From NCBI GenBank assembly GCA_050264575.1, contig JBLNGH010000352.1:1-12020 (forward strand): a stretch of 12,020 nt of DNA. The letters are read 5' to 3'. The notes beneath the pieces were generated by a model. The model was not told where the DNA came from, made no database searches, and worked only from the letters and a program-made list of their open reading frames with translations. The first letter of the stretch is position 1, and every line of letters starts with the position of its first letter. The DNA comes from DASQFI01 sp050264575. Lineage in GTDB: Bacteria; Acidobacteriota; Vicinamibacteria; Vicinamibacterales; SCN-69-37. Of the stretch, positions 1 to 6,521 are shown in pieces. The position numbers and the translations under genes are program-made.

Positions 1-418
1 CGTCGCGCAACGCACGATAGGCGAAGGCGACAGGGCCCTTGTTGGCCGTGATCACGTGCGCCCCCGCGCCAAATGCGGCCCGAACATGGCCGATGGCCGG
101 CTCGCCAGACCGGATGTCCAGCGTCGTCGTCTCAACTACTACGCGGGCCTCGGCGCCCTGGGAGCGTAGTCGCGAGATCCACTCCAGCGCCGAAGGCACG
201 GACGCCGGCCCAAACGCGCCGCCTTTGGCACGGATTTCCGCGGCTCGAATTGCGTCGAGGCCCGCTTCATCGAACACGCCGCCGTGGCGCTGCGTGACAA
301 TCCCCACAACCACCGGTTCGATTGATAGATCTTGCAGCGCGGGCCGCGATTCTTCCAGAAGATGGACGAACCGCCGCGCGACGTGTCCGAATCCCACGAA
401 GAGCAAGGCAACTTTCAT
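1..418 (-). CDS. Homoserine dehydrogenase-like protein, N-terminal fragment
   Basis: This is a partial gene: it starts with ATG at 418 on the minus strand and stays open to the left edge, giving 139 residues. The N-terminus reads MKVALLFVGFGHVARRF, a Rossmann-type dinucleotide-binding beta-alpha turn (G9-F-G11). Near the visible end is VITANKGPVAF (about residues 122-132); the T-A-N-K-G-P signature is typical of the NAD(P)-binding half of homoserine dehydrogenase, where the lysine lies near the active site. That enzyme reduces aspartate semialdehyde to homoserine on the way to threonine and methionine. The catalytic and any ACT domains lie outside the window, so a related oxidoreductase cannot be excluded. 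The gene is divergent from the SIMPL gene at 453, with 34 nt between start codons. Confidence 0.75.
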   Translation of the reverse strand, partial: MKVALLFVGFGHVARRFVHLLEESRPALQDLSIEPVVVGIVTQRHGGVFDEAGLDAIRAAEIRAKGGAFGPASVPSALEWISRLRSQGAEARVVVETTTLDIRSGEPAIGHVRAAFGAGAHVITANKGPVAFAYRALRD

Positions 419-452
419 GAGCGGGGCGTAAAGTGTAGCTGAGGGGGACGGG

Positions 453-1160
453 ATGCTTCGATTCGGACTGGCCGTGATCTGCGCGACGCTCGGCGTCGCG
501 GCCGCGAGCGCGCAGACGTCATCGCCGCAGGAACCGCCGGTAATCGTGGCGCAGGGCGAGGCGACCGTGCGGCAGGCGCCCGACGTGGCCTGGGTTCAGA
601 TTGCCGTCGAGGCGCGCGGCGCCAAACCCGAAGAGGCGCGCCAGAAGGCCGCCGACGCCATGGCGGCCGTGCTCGGCACGCTCAAGGCGACGGTGCCGCC
701 GGCCAACATCCGGACGTCCAGCCTGGCCGTGACCCCTGAAATGGACTACACGCCGGCGACCGGCTCGAGGCTCAAGGGATATCTCGCCAGAAATCAGGTC
801 GAGGTGCGGGTCGACAATCTGGATCTGCTGTCGAAAGTCATGGATGCGTCGGTGGCATCCGGCGCGACGTCGATCAGCGGCCTGCGATTCGACGTGAAGG
901 CGCGCGCGCAGGTCGAACGTGAAGCGCTCCGGAGCGCGGTGCAGGACGCGACCGAGCGCGCCCAGGCGATCGCCGCCGGTGCCGGCCGCGCGCTCGGTCC
1001 GATTCTTCGGCTGCAGGAACAACGCATTTCGAGCGCGCCGTACCGCGTGGCCATGGGCGGCGCCGGCGGTGGAGGCCGTGGAAGCGCAACAGAGACGCCG
1101 ATCAATCCGGGTGAGATCGAGATTCGCGCGATTGTTGTGCTCACGGCTGCGATCAAGTGA
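453..1160 (+). CDS. SIMPL-domain (DUF541) secreted protein, copy 1
   Basis: The 235-residue protein has a clear signal peptide: a hydrophobic stretch at residues 4-18 ending ASA-Q, with likely cleavage after residue 20. The rest is one SIMPL/DUF541 domain. Recognisable parts are the first strand (PPVIVAQGEATVRQAPD), the central GYLARNQVEVRV segment, SGATSISGLRFDV and the C-terminal INPGEIEIRAIVVLTAAI strand. SIMPL proteins are periplasmic or envelope-associated, and their molecular role is poorly known. The ATG start is supported by a strong Shine-Dalgarno sequence, GAGGGGGA (441-448). A glycine-rich stretch near residues 201-210 is absent from the neighbouring copy. The stop codon overlaps the ATG of the next gene by one base, so the pair is probably translationally coupled. 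Confidence 0.88.
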   Translation: MLRFGLAVICATLGVAAASAQTSSPQEPPVIVAQGEATVRQAPDVAWVQIAVEARGAKPEEARQKAADAMAAVLGTLKATVPPANIRTSSLAVTPEMDYTPATGSRLKGYLARNQVEVRVDNLDLLSKVMDASVASGATSISGLRFDVKARAQVEREALRSAVQDATERAQAIAAGAGRALGPILRLQEQRISSAPYRVAMGGAGGGGRGSATETPINPGEIEIRAIVVLTAAIK

Positions 1161-1864
1161 TGGAAGCCCGTCTCGTTCTCATTGTCCTTCTCCTCTCGCT
1201 GCCGGCGGTTGCTGCCGGCCAGATGGGCCCGCCGGGACCGCCGTCGATCGTCACGCGCGGTCAGGCGATGCTGAAGCGCGCGCCCGATCAAGCGTGGGTG
1301 ACGATCGCGGCTGAAACGCGGGCGGCGACTCCCGCCGAAGCGCAGCGGCTGGCGGCCGATGCCATGACGTCCGTCCAGACGGCGCTGAAAAAAGCAGGCG
1401 TCGCGACCGACCAGATGAAGACGACCGGATACTCGCTCCAGCCGGACATCGACTACTCGGGCGGCCGCTCGCGTGTGCGCGGCTACATCGCCCGCAATCA
1501 GATCGAGGTTCGGGTGGACGCGCTCGAACGTGTGGGCGCGGTGATCGACGCCGCCGGCGCGTCGGGGGCGACGTCAATGGCGGGTCTGCGGTTCGATCTC
1601 AAGGATCGCGGCGCCGTCGAGCGCGAAGCCCTGGCGCTTGCAGTGCAGGACGCGATGGCCCGCGCCAAAGCGATCGCCGCCGGGGCCGGCGCCACGCTCG
1701 GTCCCATCATCCGGATCGACGAGCTTGGTGAGATTCCCCGGCCGGTCCCGTACATGACGATGCGCACCGAGACCGCGCAGGCAAGCGCGCAGACGCCGGT
1801 CACTCCGGGTGAAATCGAGATTCAGGCGACTGTGACGCTGACGGTGGCGATTGCCGGCAAGTAG
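1160..1864 (+). CDS. SIMPL-domain (DUF541) secreted protein, copy 2
   Basis: This tandem paralog of the preceding gene is 234 residues long from ATG 1160. A GTG at 1157 would add one residue; I prefer the ATG because it forms a TGATG stop-start overlap with the upstream gene. The signal peptide is hydrophobic through residues 5-15, with likely cleavage near VAAG-Q (residue 20 or 21). The SIMPL domain aligns along its whole length with copy 1: PPSIVTRGQAMLKRAPD, GYIARNQIEVRVDALE, SGATSMAGLRFDLK, VEREAL and VTPGEIEIQATVTLTVAI are all shared in order. The function is unknown beyond an envelope location. The coding sequence is followed immediately by a perfect hairpin that may end the two-gene unit. 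Confidence 0.87.
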   Translation: MEARLVLIVLLLSLPAVAAGQMGPPGPPSIVTRGQAMLKRAPDQAWVTIAAETRAATPAEAQRLAADAMTSVQTALKKAGVATDQMKTTGYSLQPDIDYSGGRSRVRGYIARNQIEVRVDALERVGAVIDAAGASGATSMAGLRFDLKDRGAVEREALALAVQDAMARAKAIAAGAGATLGPIIRIDELGEIPRPVPYMTMRTETAQASAQTPVTPGEIEIQATVTLTVAIAGK

Positions 1865-1888
1865 CGCGGATTGGTTCCTGAATCCGCG
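1865..1888 (+). terminator. Hairpin just after the second SIMPL gene
   Basis: Directly after the TAG stop (1862-1864), CGCGGATT (1865-1872) pairs perfectly with AATCCGCG (1881-1888) across an 8-nt loop. No T-tract follows, so this is not a textbook intrinsic terminator. Its position suggests a 3' end or RNA-stabilising hairpin. Termination is inferred only. Confidence 0.4.
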
Positions 1889-1938
1889 AGAGTCGCGCGC
1901 CAAACCGCACAGCCCAGACCATGAATGCCAAAAGCACA

Positions 1939-1974
1939 CATGAAGAGCATGAAGGACATGAAGGTCATGAAGGA
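1939..1974. repeat. Four-copy 9-nt tandem repeat (CATGAAGGN)
   Basis: Four consecutive 9-mers lie in the convergent gap between the SIMPL pair and rmuC: CATGAAGAG, CATGAAGGA, CATGAAGGT and CATGAAGGA. Because the period is a multiple of three, every frame is open through the repeat and reads as a simple peptide pattern, such as repeated H-E-G from ATG 1921. I treat this as non-coding simple sequence. Confidence 0.75.
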
Positions 1975-2028
1975 GATCCTGAGGCTAAAACCTTCGGACC
2001 TTTGAAAGAAATTCAAGCGATCTTCTGG

Positions 2029-3258
2029 TTACGCCAGGCGCTCTTTTCCGTCGGGCGGCTCTGACAGCAGCGTCAGTTCAGGCTTCTCGACCCGGCGCAC
2101 CTGCAGCCGCAGCGGCTCGGGCACTTCGAGATCTTTCGTCGACATCACCCCAAGATCCTTGAAGCGTCTCGCGCCGGGCAGCACTTTTTGTTCGAGCGAG
2201 CCGATGAACCTGTCGTAGCTCTCCGCGGCCTGCTTGATGTTCCTGCCAACGCCGCCCAGGTGGTCGACCATCGTCGCGAGGCGATCGTAGAGCTCGCGGC
2301 CGATCTGCCGAATCTCTTCCGCGTTATCGGCCAGTTGCCGCTGCTTCCAGCCGTAGGAGACGGCTTTGAGCAGCGCGAGGAGCGTCATCGGTGTCGCGAG
2401 AATGACGCGCGCGGTCGCCGCCTGCTCGAGGAGCATGCTGTCCTGCTCGAACGCGGCGGCGAGGAGCGGTTCGAGCGGCAGGAACATCACCACGAATTCC
2501 GGCGCCGGCTCGAACTGCTTCCAGTATTCCTTGGCGCCGAGCGTGCGGACGTGCTCGCGAATCTGTCGCGCGTGCGCCGACAGCAGCTCCTGACGCTCCA
2601 CTTCGCTGCGCGCGTTCGTCGACGCGAGATATGCCTCGATCGGGACTTTCGAGTCGATGACGATGCTGGTGTCGCCGGGAAGCTTGACGACGAGGTCCGG
2701 CGTCTGGCGGCTGCCTTCATCGTTGGTCGCGGCTTCCTTCTCGATGAAGTCGCACTGCTGGAGCATGCCGGCCAGCTCGACGATCCGCCGGAGCTGCACT
2801 TCGCCCCACTTGCCGCGCACGTTGGGCGACCTGAGCGATCGCGACAGGCCGTCCGCCGCGGCGCGAAGCTGTTCCTGCGCGTGCGCCAGCGAGCCGAGCT
2901 GTGAGGCGACCTCGCGGAACGACCCCTCGCGGGCCTTGTCGACCTGCGCCAGCTGCGTCTGAACTTTGTCGAGAGTCTCGCGGACCGGCTGGAAGAGCTG
3001 GCCGGCGTCGTGGAGGAAATCCTGCCGGTTTTCCCTCAGCGCCGATCGCGCCAGCGCATCGAAGGCGTCGCGGAGCTGCGCCTGATTCTGCGCCAGCGTC
3101 TCGCGCTGTTCGTCCAGCGACCGCTCCGCGGCGTCGCGCTCGGCGGCGAGCCGCGCGGTGTCGCGGATGAGGGCCTGTCGATCGCGCATCCACAGCAGGC
3201 CGACGACGCCAGCTCCGCCAAACAGCGCGAGAAGGACAAGGACCGGTGAGTCGAGCAT
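2029..3258 (-). CDS. rmuC: DNA recombination protein RmuC
   Basis: The 409-residue protein has the standard RmuC layout. A membrane anchor (about residues 5-23, LLALFGGAGVVGLLW) is followed by a long charged coiled coil (about 25-140, rich in A, E, R and Q), then the RmuC core. The core contains GKWGEVQLRRIVE (149-161), QTPDLVVKLPG (185-195) and VIDSKVPIEAYL (200-211). The P-D and D-S-K residues match the predicted PD-(D/E)xK nuclease-like active site of the family. RmuC was named for limiting inversions between short inverted repeats in E. coli and is thought to act on DNA from the membrane; the reaction itself is not settled. The start at 3258 is chosen because it begins the anchor. The gene converges on the SIMPL pair and is divergent from the membrane protein gene at 3281. 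Confidence 0.93.
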   Translation of the reverse strand: MLDSPVLVLLALFGGAGVVGLLWMRDRQALIRDTARLAAERDAAERSLDEQRETLAQNQAQLRDAFDALARSALRENRQDFLHDAGQLFQPVRETLDKVQTQLAQVDKAREGSFREVASQLGSLAHAQEQLRAAADGLSRSLRSPNVRGKWGEVQLRRIVELAGMLQQCDFIEKEAATNDEGSRQTPDLVVKLPGDTSIVIDSKVPIEAYLASTNARSEVERQELLSAHARQIREHVRTLGAKEYWKQFEPAPEFVVMFLPLEPLLAAAFEQDSMLLEQAATARVILATPMTLLALLKAVSYGWKQRQLADNAEEIRQIGRELYDRLATMVDHLGGVGRNIKQAAESYDRFIGSLEQKVLPGARRFKDLGVMSTKDLEVPEPLRLQVRRVEKPELTLLSEPPDGKERLA

Positions 3259-3280
3259 CCTGGAGTTCTATGATGCCGGC

Positions 3281-4426
3281 GTGACAGGGGCGGTCACACC
3301 CCTCCGTATCGGCGCCTTCGATCGTCTCCGGGGACTCATTATGGTCCTGATGGCGATCGATCACGCGAGCTTTTTCATCGCCCGCGTCCATCCGTCCGAG
3401 AATTGGGCGTTCGGCCCGCCCTACTACGCGTCCACGACGGCGTTCATCACGCGCTGGATTACACACCTTTGCGCACCCGGGTTCTTTCTTCTGATGGGTG
3501 CGGGAATGGCGCTGTTTGCCGCTTCACGGCGCCAGGCCGGCTGGAGTGACCGCCGGATCACGAGGTATTTCGTGACCCGCGGGCTCCTGCTGCTCTTCAT
3601 CCAGCACTTCGTCGAGAATCCTGCCTGGCTCCTCGGAGTCTTGTCGGCGAGTCCCGACCTGCCCCCGCTTGCGCCGGTGCCTGGCGACAGCAGCGATGTC
3701 TACACCGTGTTTGCCGTGATCACTGCCCTTGGCGTTTCCATGATTGTGTGGGGACTTCTCATTCGCACGTCTAGCCCGGTCGTCAGTGCGATCAGCGTCC
3801 TGGCTCTTGCCAGCAGCATGTTCATGACACCAGGACCGGAACACGCGAAAGACGCCTACTCGTTGCCGATGCGGTTGCTCTTCATCCCGGGTCAGAGCTC
3901 GTTCGTGGAGGTTGCGTATGCCGTGGTTCCGTGGCTCACACCGGCGGGTCTCGGTGTCCTGCTCGGCCGCATCGTTCGCCGCGAGCCGGCGTTCCTGGAG
4001 CGGCGCGCGGCGCTGGCCGGTGCGTTTCTCATTGCGGGGTTCATCGCGCTCCGTGCGGCGGGATTCGGCGATTATCACGCGGCGCCGCCGGGGTTCATCG
4101 GGTTTCTCAGCCTGACGAAATACCCGCCGAGTCTCGACTTCCTGACGATCACGCTCGGGATCGATCTGGTTCTGCTCGGTGCCCTCGCTCGATGGCAGAG
4201 GGTGCTCAGCGGTCCGGTGCAGGTCTTCGGGCAGGCGCCGCTGTTTTTCTATCTGGTGCATCTCTACGTCTTCGGCGCGCTCAGCTGGCTGTTCCGGCAC
4301 GGGACGTCGTTCGGCGTCATGTATGCCGTGTGGCTCGGCGCGCTCGTCGCCATCTACCCGGCGTGCGTCTGGTATGCGCGCTTCAAGTCCGGGAAGCCGA
4401 TCGAGTCGGTCTGGCGGTTGTTGTAG
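3281..4426 (+). CDS. DUF1624 / HGSNAT-like multi-pass membrane protein
   Basis: This is a 381-residue integral membrane protein with about ten hydrophobic segments. The N-terminus, RIGAFDRLRGLIMVLMAIDH (residues 9-28), is the typical opening of the DUF1624 family (related to heparan-alpha-glucosaminide N-acetyltransferase, the human lysosomal transmembrane acetyltransferase). THLCAPGFFLLMGAG (61-75) and the C-terminal FFYLVHLYVFG (322-332) and YPACVWYARFK (359-369) also fit. By analogy it may move acyl groups across the membrane, but the bacterial substrate is unknown. I chose GTG 3281 because no in-frame ATG lies between it and the rmuC coding region, and because it sits just before the conserved opening. 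GGAG at 3262-3265 is a poor, distant ribosome site. The divergent start codons are only 22 nt apart, so the promoters must overlap the coding ends. Confidence 0.83.
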   Translation: MTGAVTPLRIGAFDRLRGLIMVLMAIDHASFFIARVHPSENWAFGPPYYASTTAFITRWITHLCAPGFFLLMGAGMALFAASRRQAGWSDRRITRYFVTRGLLLLFIQHFVENPAWLLGVLSASPDLPPLAPVPGDSSDVYTVFAVITALGVSMIVWGLLIRTSSPVVSAISVLALASSMFMTPGPEHAKDAYSLPMRLLFIPGQSSFVEVAYAVVPWLTPAGLGVLLGRIVRREPAFLERRAALAGAFLIAGFIALRAAGFGDYHAAPPGFIGFLSLTKYPPSLDFLTITLGIDLVLLGALARWQRVLSGPVQVFGQAPLFFYLVHLYVFGALSWLFRHGTSFGVMYAVWLGALVAIYPACVWYARFKSGKPIESVWRLL

Positions 4427-4435
4427 GGGTTGTAA

Positions 4436-4499
4436 GACCTCGGGTTTCGTGAGCTACATTTCGACTGTGAGAAACGCATCGCCAACGACACCCGAGGTC
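4436..4499. repeat. 10-bp inverted repeat around the moeB start
   Basis: GACCTCGGGT (4436-4445) and ACCCGAGGTC (4490-4499) are exact reverse complements. The 44 nt between them contain both candidate GTG starts of the MoeB-rhodanese gene. In RNA this could hold the start in a hairpin loop. One 10-bp match at this distance is roughly what chance gives over 12 kb, so a function is unproven. Confidence 0.35.
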
Positions 4500-5573
4500 G
4501 TCCGCTACGCCCGGCAGACGGCCCTGCCCGAGTTCGGGGAAAAGGGACAGGCACGGTTGGCGCGCGGGCGGGTGTTGATTGTCGGCGTGGGCGGACTGGG
4601 ATCGCCGGCGGCGATGTATCTGGCAGCCGCAGGCGTGGGCGCGCTGGGACTCGTCGACTTCGACGCCGTGGACGAGTCGAATCTGCACCGCCAGATCATC
4701 TACGGCACTCCGGACGTCGGCCGCCCGAAGCTTGCCGCCGCGGCCGAGCGTCTGCAAGCGATCAATCCTCACGTGGCGATCGAGCTTCACGAAGAGCCGC
4801 TCGGCGTCGCGAACGCCCGTCGCCTCGTCGATGCCTACGACGTCGTCGTCGACGGGACCGACAATTTTCCAACCCGGTATCTGGTCAATGACGCTTGCGT
4901 CATGACGCGGACGCCGAACGTCTACGGAAGCATTTTTCGATTCGAAGGGCAGGCCGCCGTTTTTGCGGTTGAAGGCGGCCCATGCTACCGCTGCCTGCAC
5001 CCCGAGCCGCCGCCGGCCGGCCTGATTCCCAGCTGCGCCGAGGGAGGCGTGCTCGGTGTGCTGCCGGGGATCATCGGGACCGTTCAGGCGACGGAAGCGA
5101 TCAAGCTGTTGACCGGTATCGGGCAAGCACTCGTCGGCCGGCTCCTCCTGTATGACGCGCTCGTCATGCGTTTCAGGCAGGTGGTGCTGCAGCGCGATCC
5201 CGAGTGTCCCGTCTGCGGCGACCGACCGACGATCCGCGAACTGACTGCGTACGATCAGGTGTGCGCTCCCGGCGACCCGGCCGACCTCTCGGCCGAGCAG
5301 TTTCGCGACTGGCGCCGGGCCGGACGAGAACACACGCTGATCGACGTGCGGGAGCCCTTCGAGCACGCGCAGGCACGTATCGACGGATCGGTCCTCATTC
5401 CATTGGGATCGCTCGAAAGCCGGCTGACGGACGTGCCGCGCGATCGCCCGGTCGTCGTCCACTGCCAGTCCGGGGGGCGCAGCTCCACGGCTGCTGACAT
5501 CCTGCGACGGCACGGCTACGTCGCGCACAACCTCCTGGGGGGTATCCGCGCGTGGAAGGCCATCGAGCCGTAA
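4467..5573 (+). CDS. moeB: MoeB/MoeZ-type adenylyltransferase with C-terminal rhodanese domain
   Basis: From GTG 4467 the protein has 368 residues in two domains. The first is an E1-like ThiF/MoeB domain: nucleotide loop GVGGLG (40-45), DFDAVDESNLHRQ, VVDGTDNF, zinc pairs Cys173/Cys176 and Cys247/Cys250, and SCAEGGVLG with Cys190 at the position of the conserved E1 cysteine. The second is a rhodanese domain (about 276-368) with active-site loop CQSGGRS, Cys333. Such fusions (MOCS3, Uba4, MoeZ) adenylate the C-terminal glycine of a ubiquitin-like sulfur carrier such as MoaD or ThiS and then pass it persulfide sulfur. Which carrier it serves is not visible here. The start is uncertain: GTG 4449 is the alternative and neither has a good ribosome site. 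TACATT (4455-4460) could be a -10 for a leaderless transcript from 4467, but this is weak. Confidence 0.88.
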   Translation: MRNASPTTPEVVRYARQTALPEFGEKGQARLARGRVLIVGVGGLGSPAAMYLAAAGVGALGLVDFDAVDESNLHRQIIYGTPDVGRPKLAAAAERLQAINPHVAIELHEEPLGVANARRLVDAYDVVVDGTDNFPTRYLVNDACVMTRTPNVYGSIFRFEGQAAVFAVEGGPCYRCLHPEPPPAGLIPSCAEGGVLGVLPGIIGTVQATEAIKLLTGIGQALVGRLLLYDALVMRFRQVVLQRDPECPVCGDRPTIRELTAYDQVCAPGDPADLSAEQFRDWRRAGREHTLIDVREPFEHAQARIDGSVLIPLGSLESRLTDVPRDRPVVVHCQSGGRSSTAADILRRHGYVAHNLLGGIRAWKAIEP

Positions 5574-5644
5574 TACCAAGCCAACTCTTTTAAAAACAGC
5601 AGTTTAGAGGCATGATTCGGAGCAACATTCCGAGTCGCCGAAGC

Positions 5645-5673
5645 TTGCACCTGGACCGCTCAGGCATTAAAAT
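5645..5673 (+). promoter_or_regulatory. Sigma70-type promoter of the suf operon
   Basis: The -35 TTGCAC (5645-5650) and -10 TAAAAT (5668-5673) are separated by exactly 17 nt. The -10 matches the consensus at five of six positions and the -35 at three. Transcription would start near 5680, giving a leader of about 50 nt to the Rrf2 start at 5730. It lies in a relatively AT-rich patch of the 156-nt gap after the MoeB-rhodanese gene. Confidence 0.6.
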
Positions 5674-5693
5674 GGACTGCTTAGGTCGGATAT
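5669..5693 (+). promoter_or_regulatory. Putative Rrf2/IscR type-1-like operator
   Basis: The left half AAAATGGACTG (5669-5679), a CTT centre and the right half AGGTCGGATAT (5683-5693) match the E. coli IscR type-1 halves ATASYYGACTR and YAGTCRRSTAT at 8 of 11 positions each, in correct orientation and spacing. The site covers the -10 and start point, the position expected for autorepression by the adjacent Rrf2 regulator. Self-symmetry of the site is only moderate. Confidence 0.5.
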
Positions 5694-5729
5694 CGGTTTC
5701 CGGGCCTAGCGCGATGGGGACGCGCCGGA

Positions 5730-6176
5730 ATGTTGAGACTGTCGAAAAAGGCGGATTACGCGCTGCTGGCGCTGAGACACCTGGCTGCGCATGCCGACCG
5801 CAACGCGGTTTCGGCGCGCGAGCTGGCGGAAACGTACGACATTCCGCCGGAGCTGCTGGCCAAGGTCCTTCAAAGGCTGGTTCACGCCCACCTGCTCGAG
5901 TCGCATCAGGGCACGCGCGGAGGCTACGTGCTCAGCCGCCCGGCTGCGGCGATGTCTGTCGCCGAGGTCATCCAGACCATCGACGGGCCGCTCACCGTGA
6001 CCGCCTGCTCGGAGGTGGATCACAGCTGCGATCAGTTTGCGAAGTGCAACATCCGGGATCCGCTGTGGCGCATCAAGGATCGGATCGTCTCGGCGCTGTC
6101 GGCGACGTCGGTCGCCGATCTGGCAGCCGACATGGCGACGCCGGGAGCGGTACCCGTCGCGGTTGTCAGGAAGTAA
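5730..6176 (+). CDS. Rrf2-family Fe-S-sensing transcriptional regulator of the suf operon
   Basis: The 148-residue length is typical of Rrf2 proteins. The N-terminal MLRLSKKADYALLALRHLA is the classic opening, followed by a winged helix-turn-helix (ARELAETYDIPPELLAKVLQRL, about 29-50) and the wing QGTRGGYVLSR (60-70). Three cysteines, Cys93, Cys100 and Cys106, stand where IscR has its cluster ligands, with spacing C-x6-C-x5-C followed by the family's DPLW. IscR's fourth ligand, His three residues after the last Cys, is replaced here by Arg109. The protein probably binds an iron-sulfur cluster and represses the operon when clusters are plentiful; this is inferred from the family and from the operator-like site over its own promoter. 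A GATGGGGA ribosome site (5713-5720) supports the start. sufA follows after 18 nt. Confidence 0.9.
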   Translation: MLRLSKKADYALLALRHLAAHADRNAVSARELAETYDIPPELLAKVLQRLVHAHLLESHQGTRGGYVLSRPAAAMSVAEVIQTIDGPLTVTACSEVDHSCDQFAKCNIRDPLWRIKDRIVSALSATSVADLAADMATPGAVPVAVVRK

Positions 6177-6194
6177 GGCGAGCACTGAGGAAAC

Positions 6195-6521
6195 ATGATC
6201 ACCGTGACTGAAAACGCGGCCGCTCAGATTCGGAAGCTGCTCGAAAAGCAGCACGTCGAGGCCAGCGGCCTGCGCGTCGGCGTCAAGGCGGGCGGGTGTT
6301 CGGGTTTCGAGTACGTGTTCGTCTGGGAGGCGGCGCCGCGGCAGGACGATCTGGTCTTTGAATCGGCCAACGGCGTGCGGGTCTGGATCGATCCGCGGAG
6401 TCACCGGCTGCTCGACGGCACGACGCTCGATTACGACACGAGCCTGCTCAGCCGGGGGTTCATTTTCGAGAATCCGCACGCGAAGAGCACCTGCGGGTGC
6501 GGAACGTCATTTACTGTGTAG
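6195..6521 (+). CDS. sufA: A-type Fe-S carrier (HesB/IscA/SufA family)
   Basis: The 108-residue protein covers the whole A-type carrier fold. It opens with ITVTENAAAQIRKLLEK and has the three conserved cysteines: Cys35 in KAGGCSGFEY, and Cys100 and Cys102 in STCGCGTSF at the C-terminus. These residues hold iron or a [2Fe-2S]/[4Fe-4S] cluster during transfer from the SufBCD scaffold to target proteins. It could equally be named ErpA- or IscA-like; operon position favours SufA. GAGG at 6187-6190 is the ribosome site, with a short spacer. The TAG stop falls inside the GTAG end of a hairpin repeat that fills the gap to sufB. Confidence 0.9.
   Translation: MITVTENAAAQIRKLLEKQHVEASGLRVGVKAGGCSGFEYVFVWEAAPRQDDLVFESANGVRVWIDPRSHRLLDGTTLDYDTSLLSRGFIFENPHAKSTCGCGTSFTV

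Noticed and set aside
1822..2016. 64-codon minus-strand frame with repeated F-M-T-F-M pattern
   Set aside because: Its body is the translation of the 9-nt tandem repeat and it overlaps the end of the SIMPL gene; there is no ribosome site or domain.
1921..2064. 47-codon plus-strand frame with His-Glu-Gly repeats
   Set aside because: It also comes from the tandem repeat and runs into the rmuC coding region on the other strand, so it is probably not a gene.
3158..3280. Longer start for the DUF1624 membrane protein
   Set aside because: It would overlap rmuC by about 100 nt and add a Ser/Arg-rich, non-hydrophobic stretch foreign to the family; GTG 3281 fits better.
4179..4466. Upstream extension of the MoeB-rhodanese gene
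   Set aside because: The added residues lie inside the preceding coding region in another frame and are Ser/Arg-rich; homology to MoeB begins after GTG 4467.
4427..4466. Molybdenum-cofactor riboswitch before the MoeB gene
   Set aside because: The gap is far too short, and there is only a single 10-bp inverted repeat, not the multi-helix Moco motif.
5612..6211. 199-codon frame spanning the suf promoter and the Rrf2 gene
   Set aside because: It runs in another frame across the Rrf2 coding sequence, starts in the promoter gap and has no domain.
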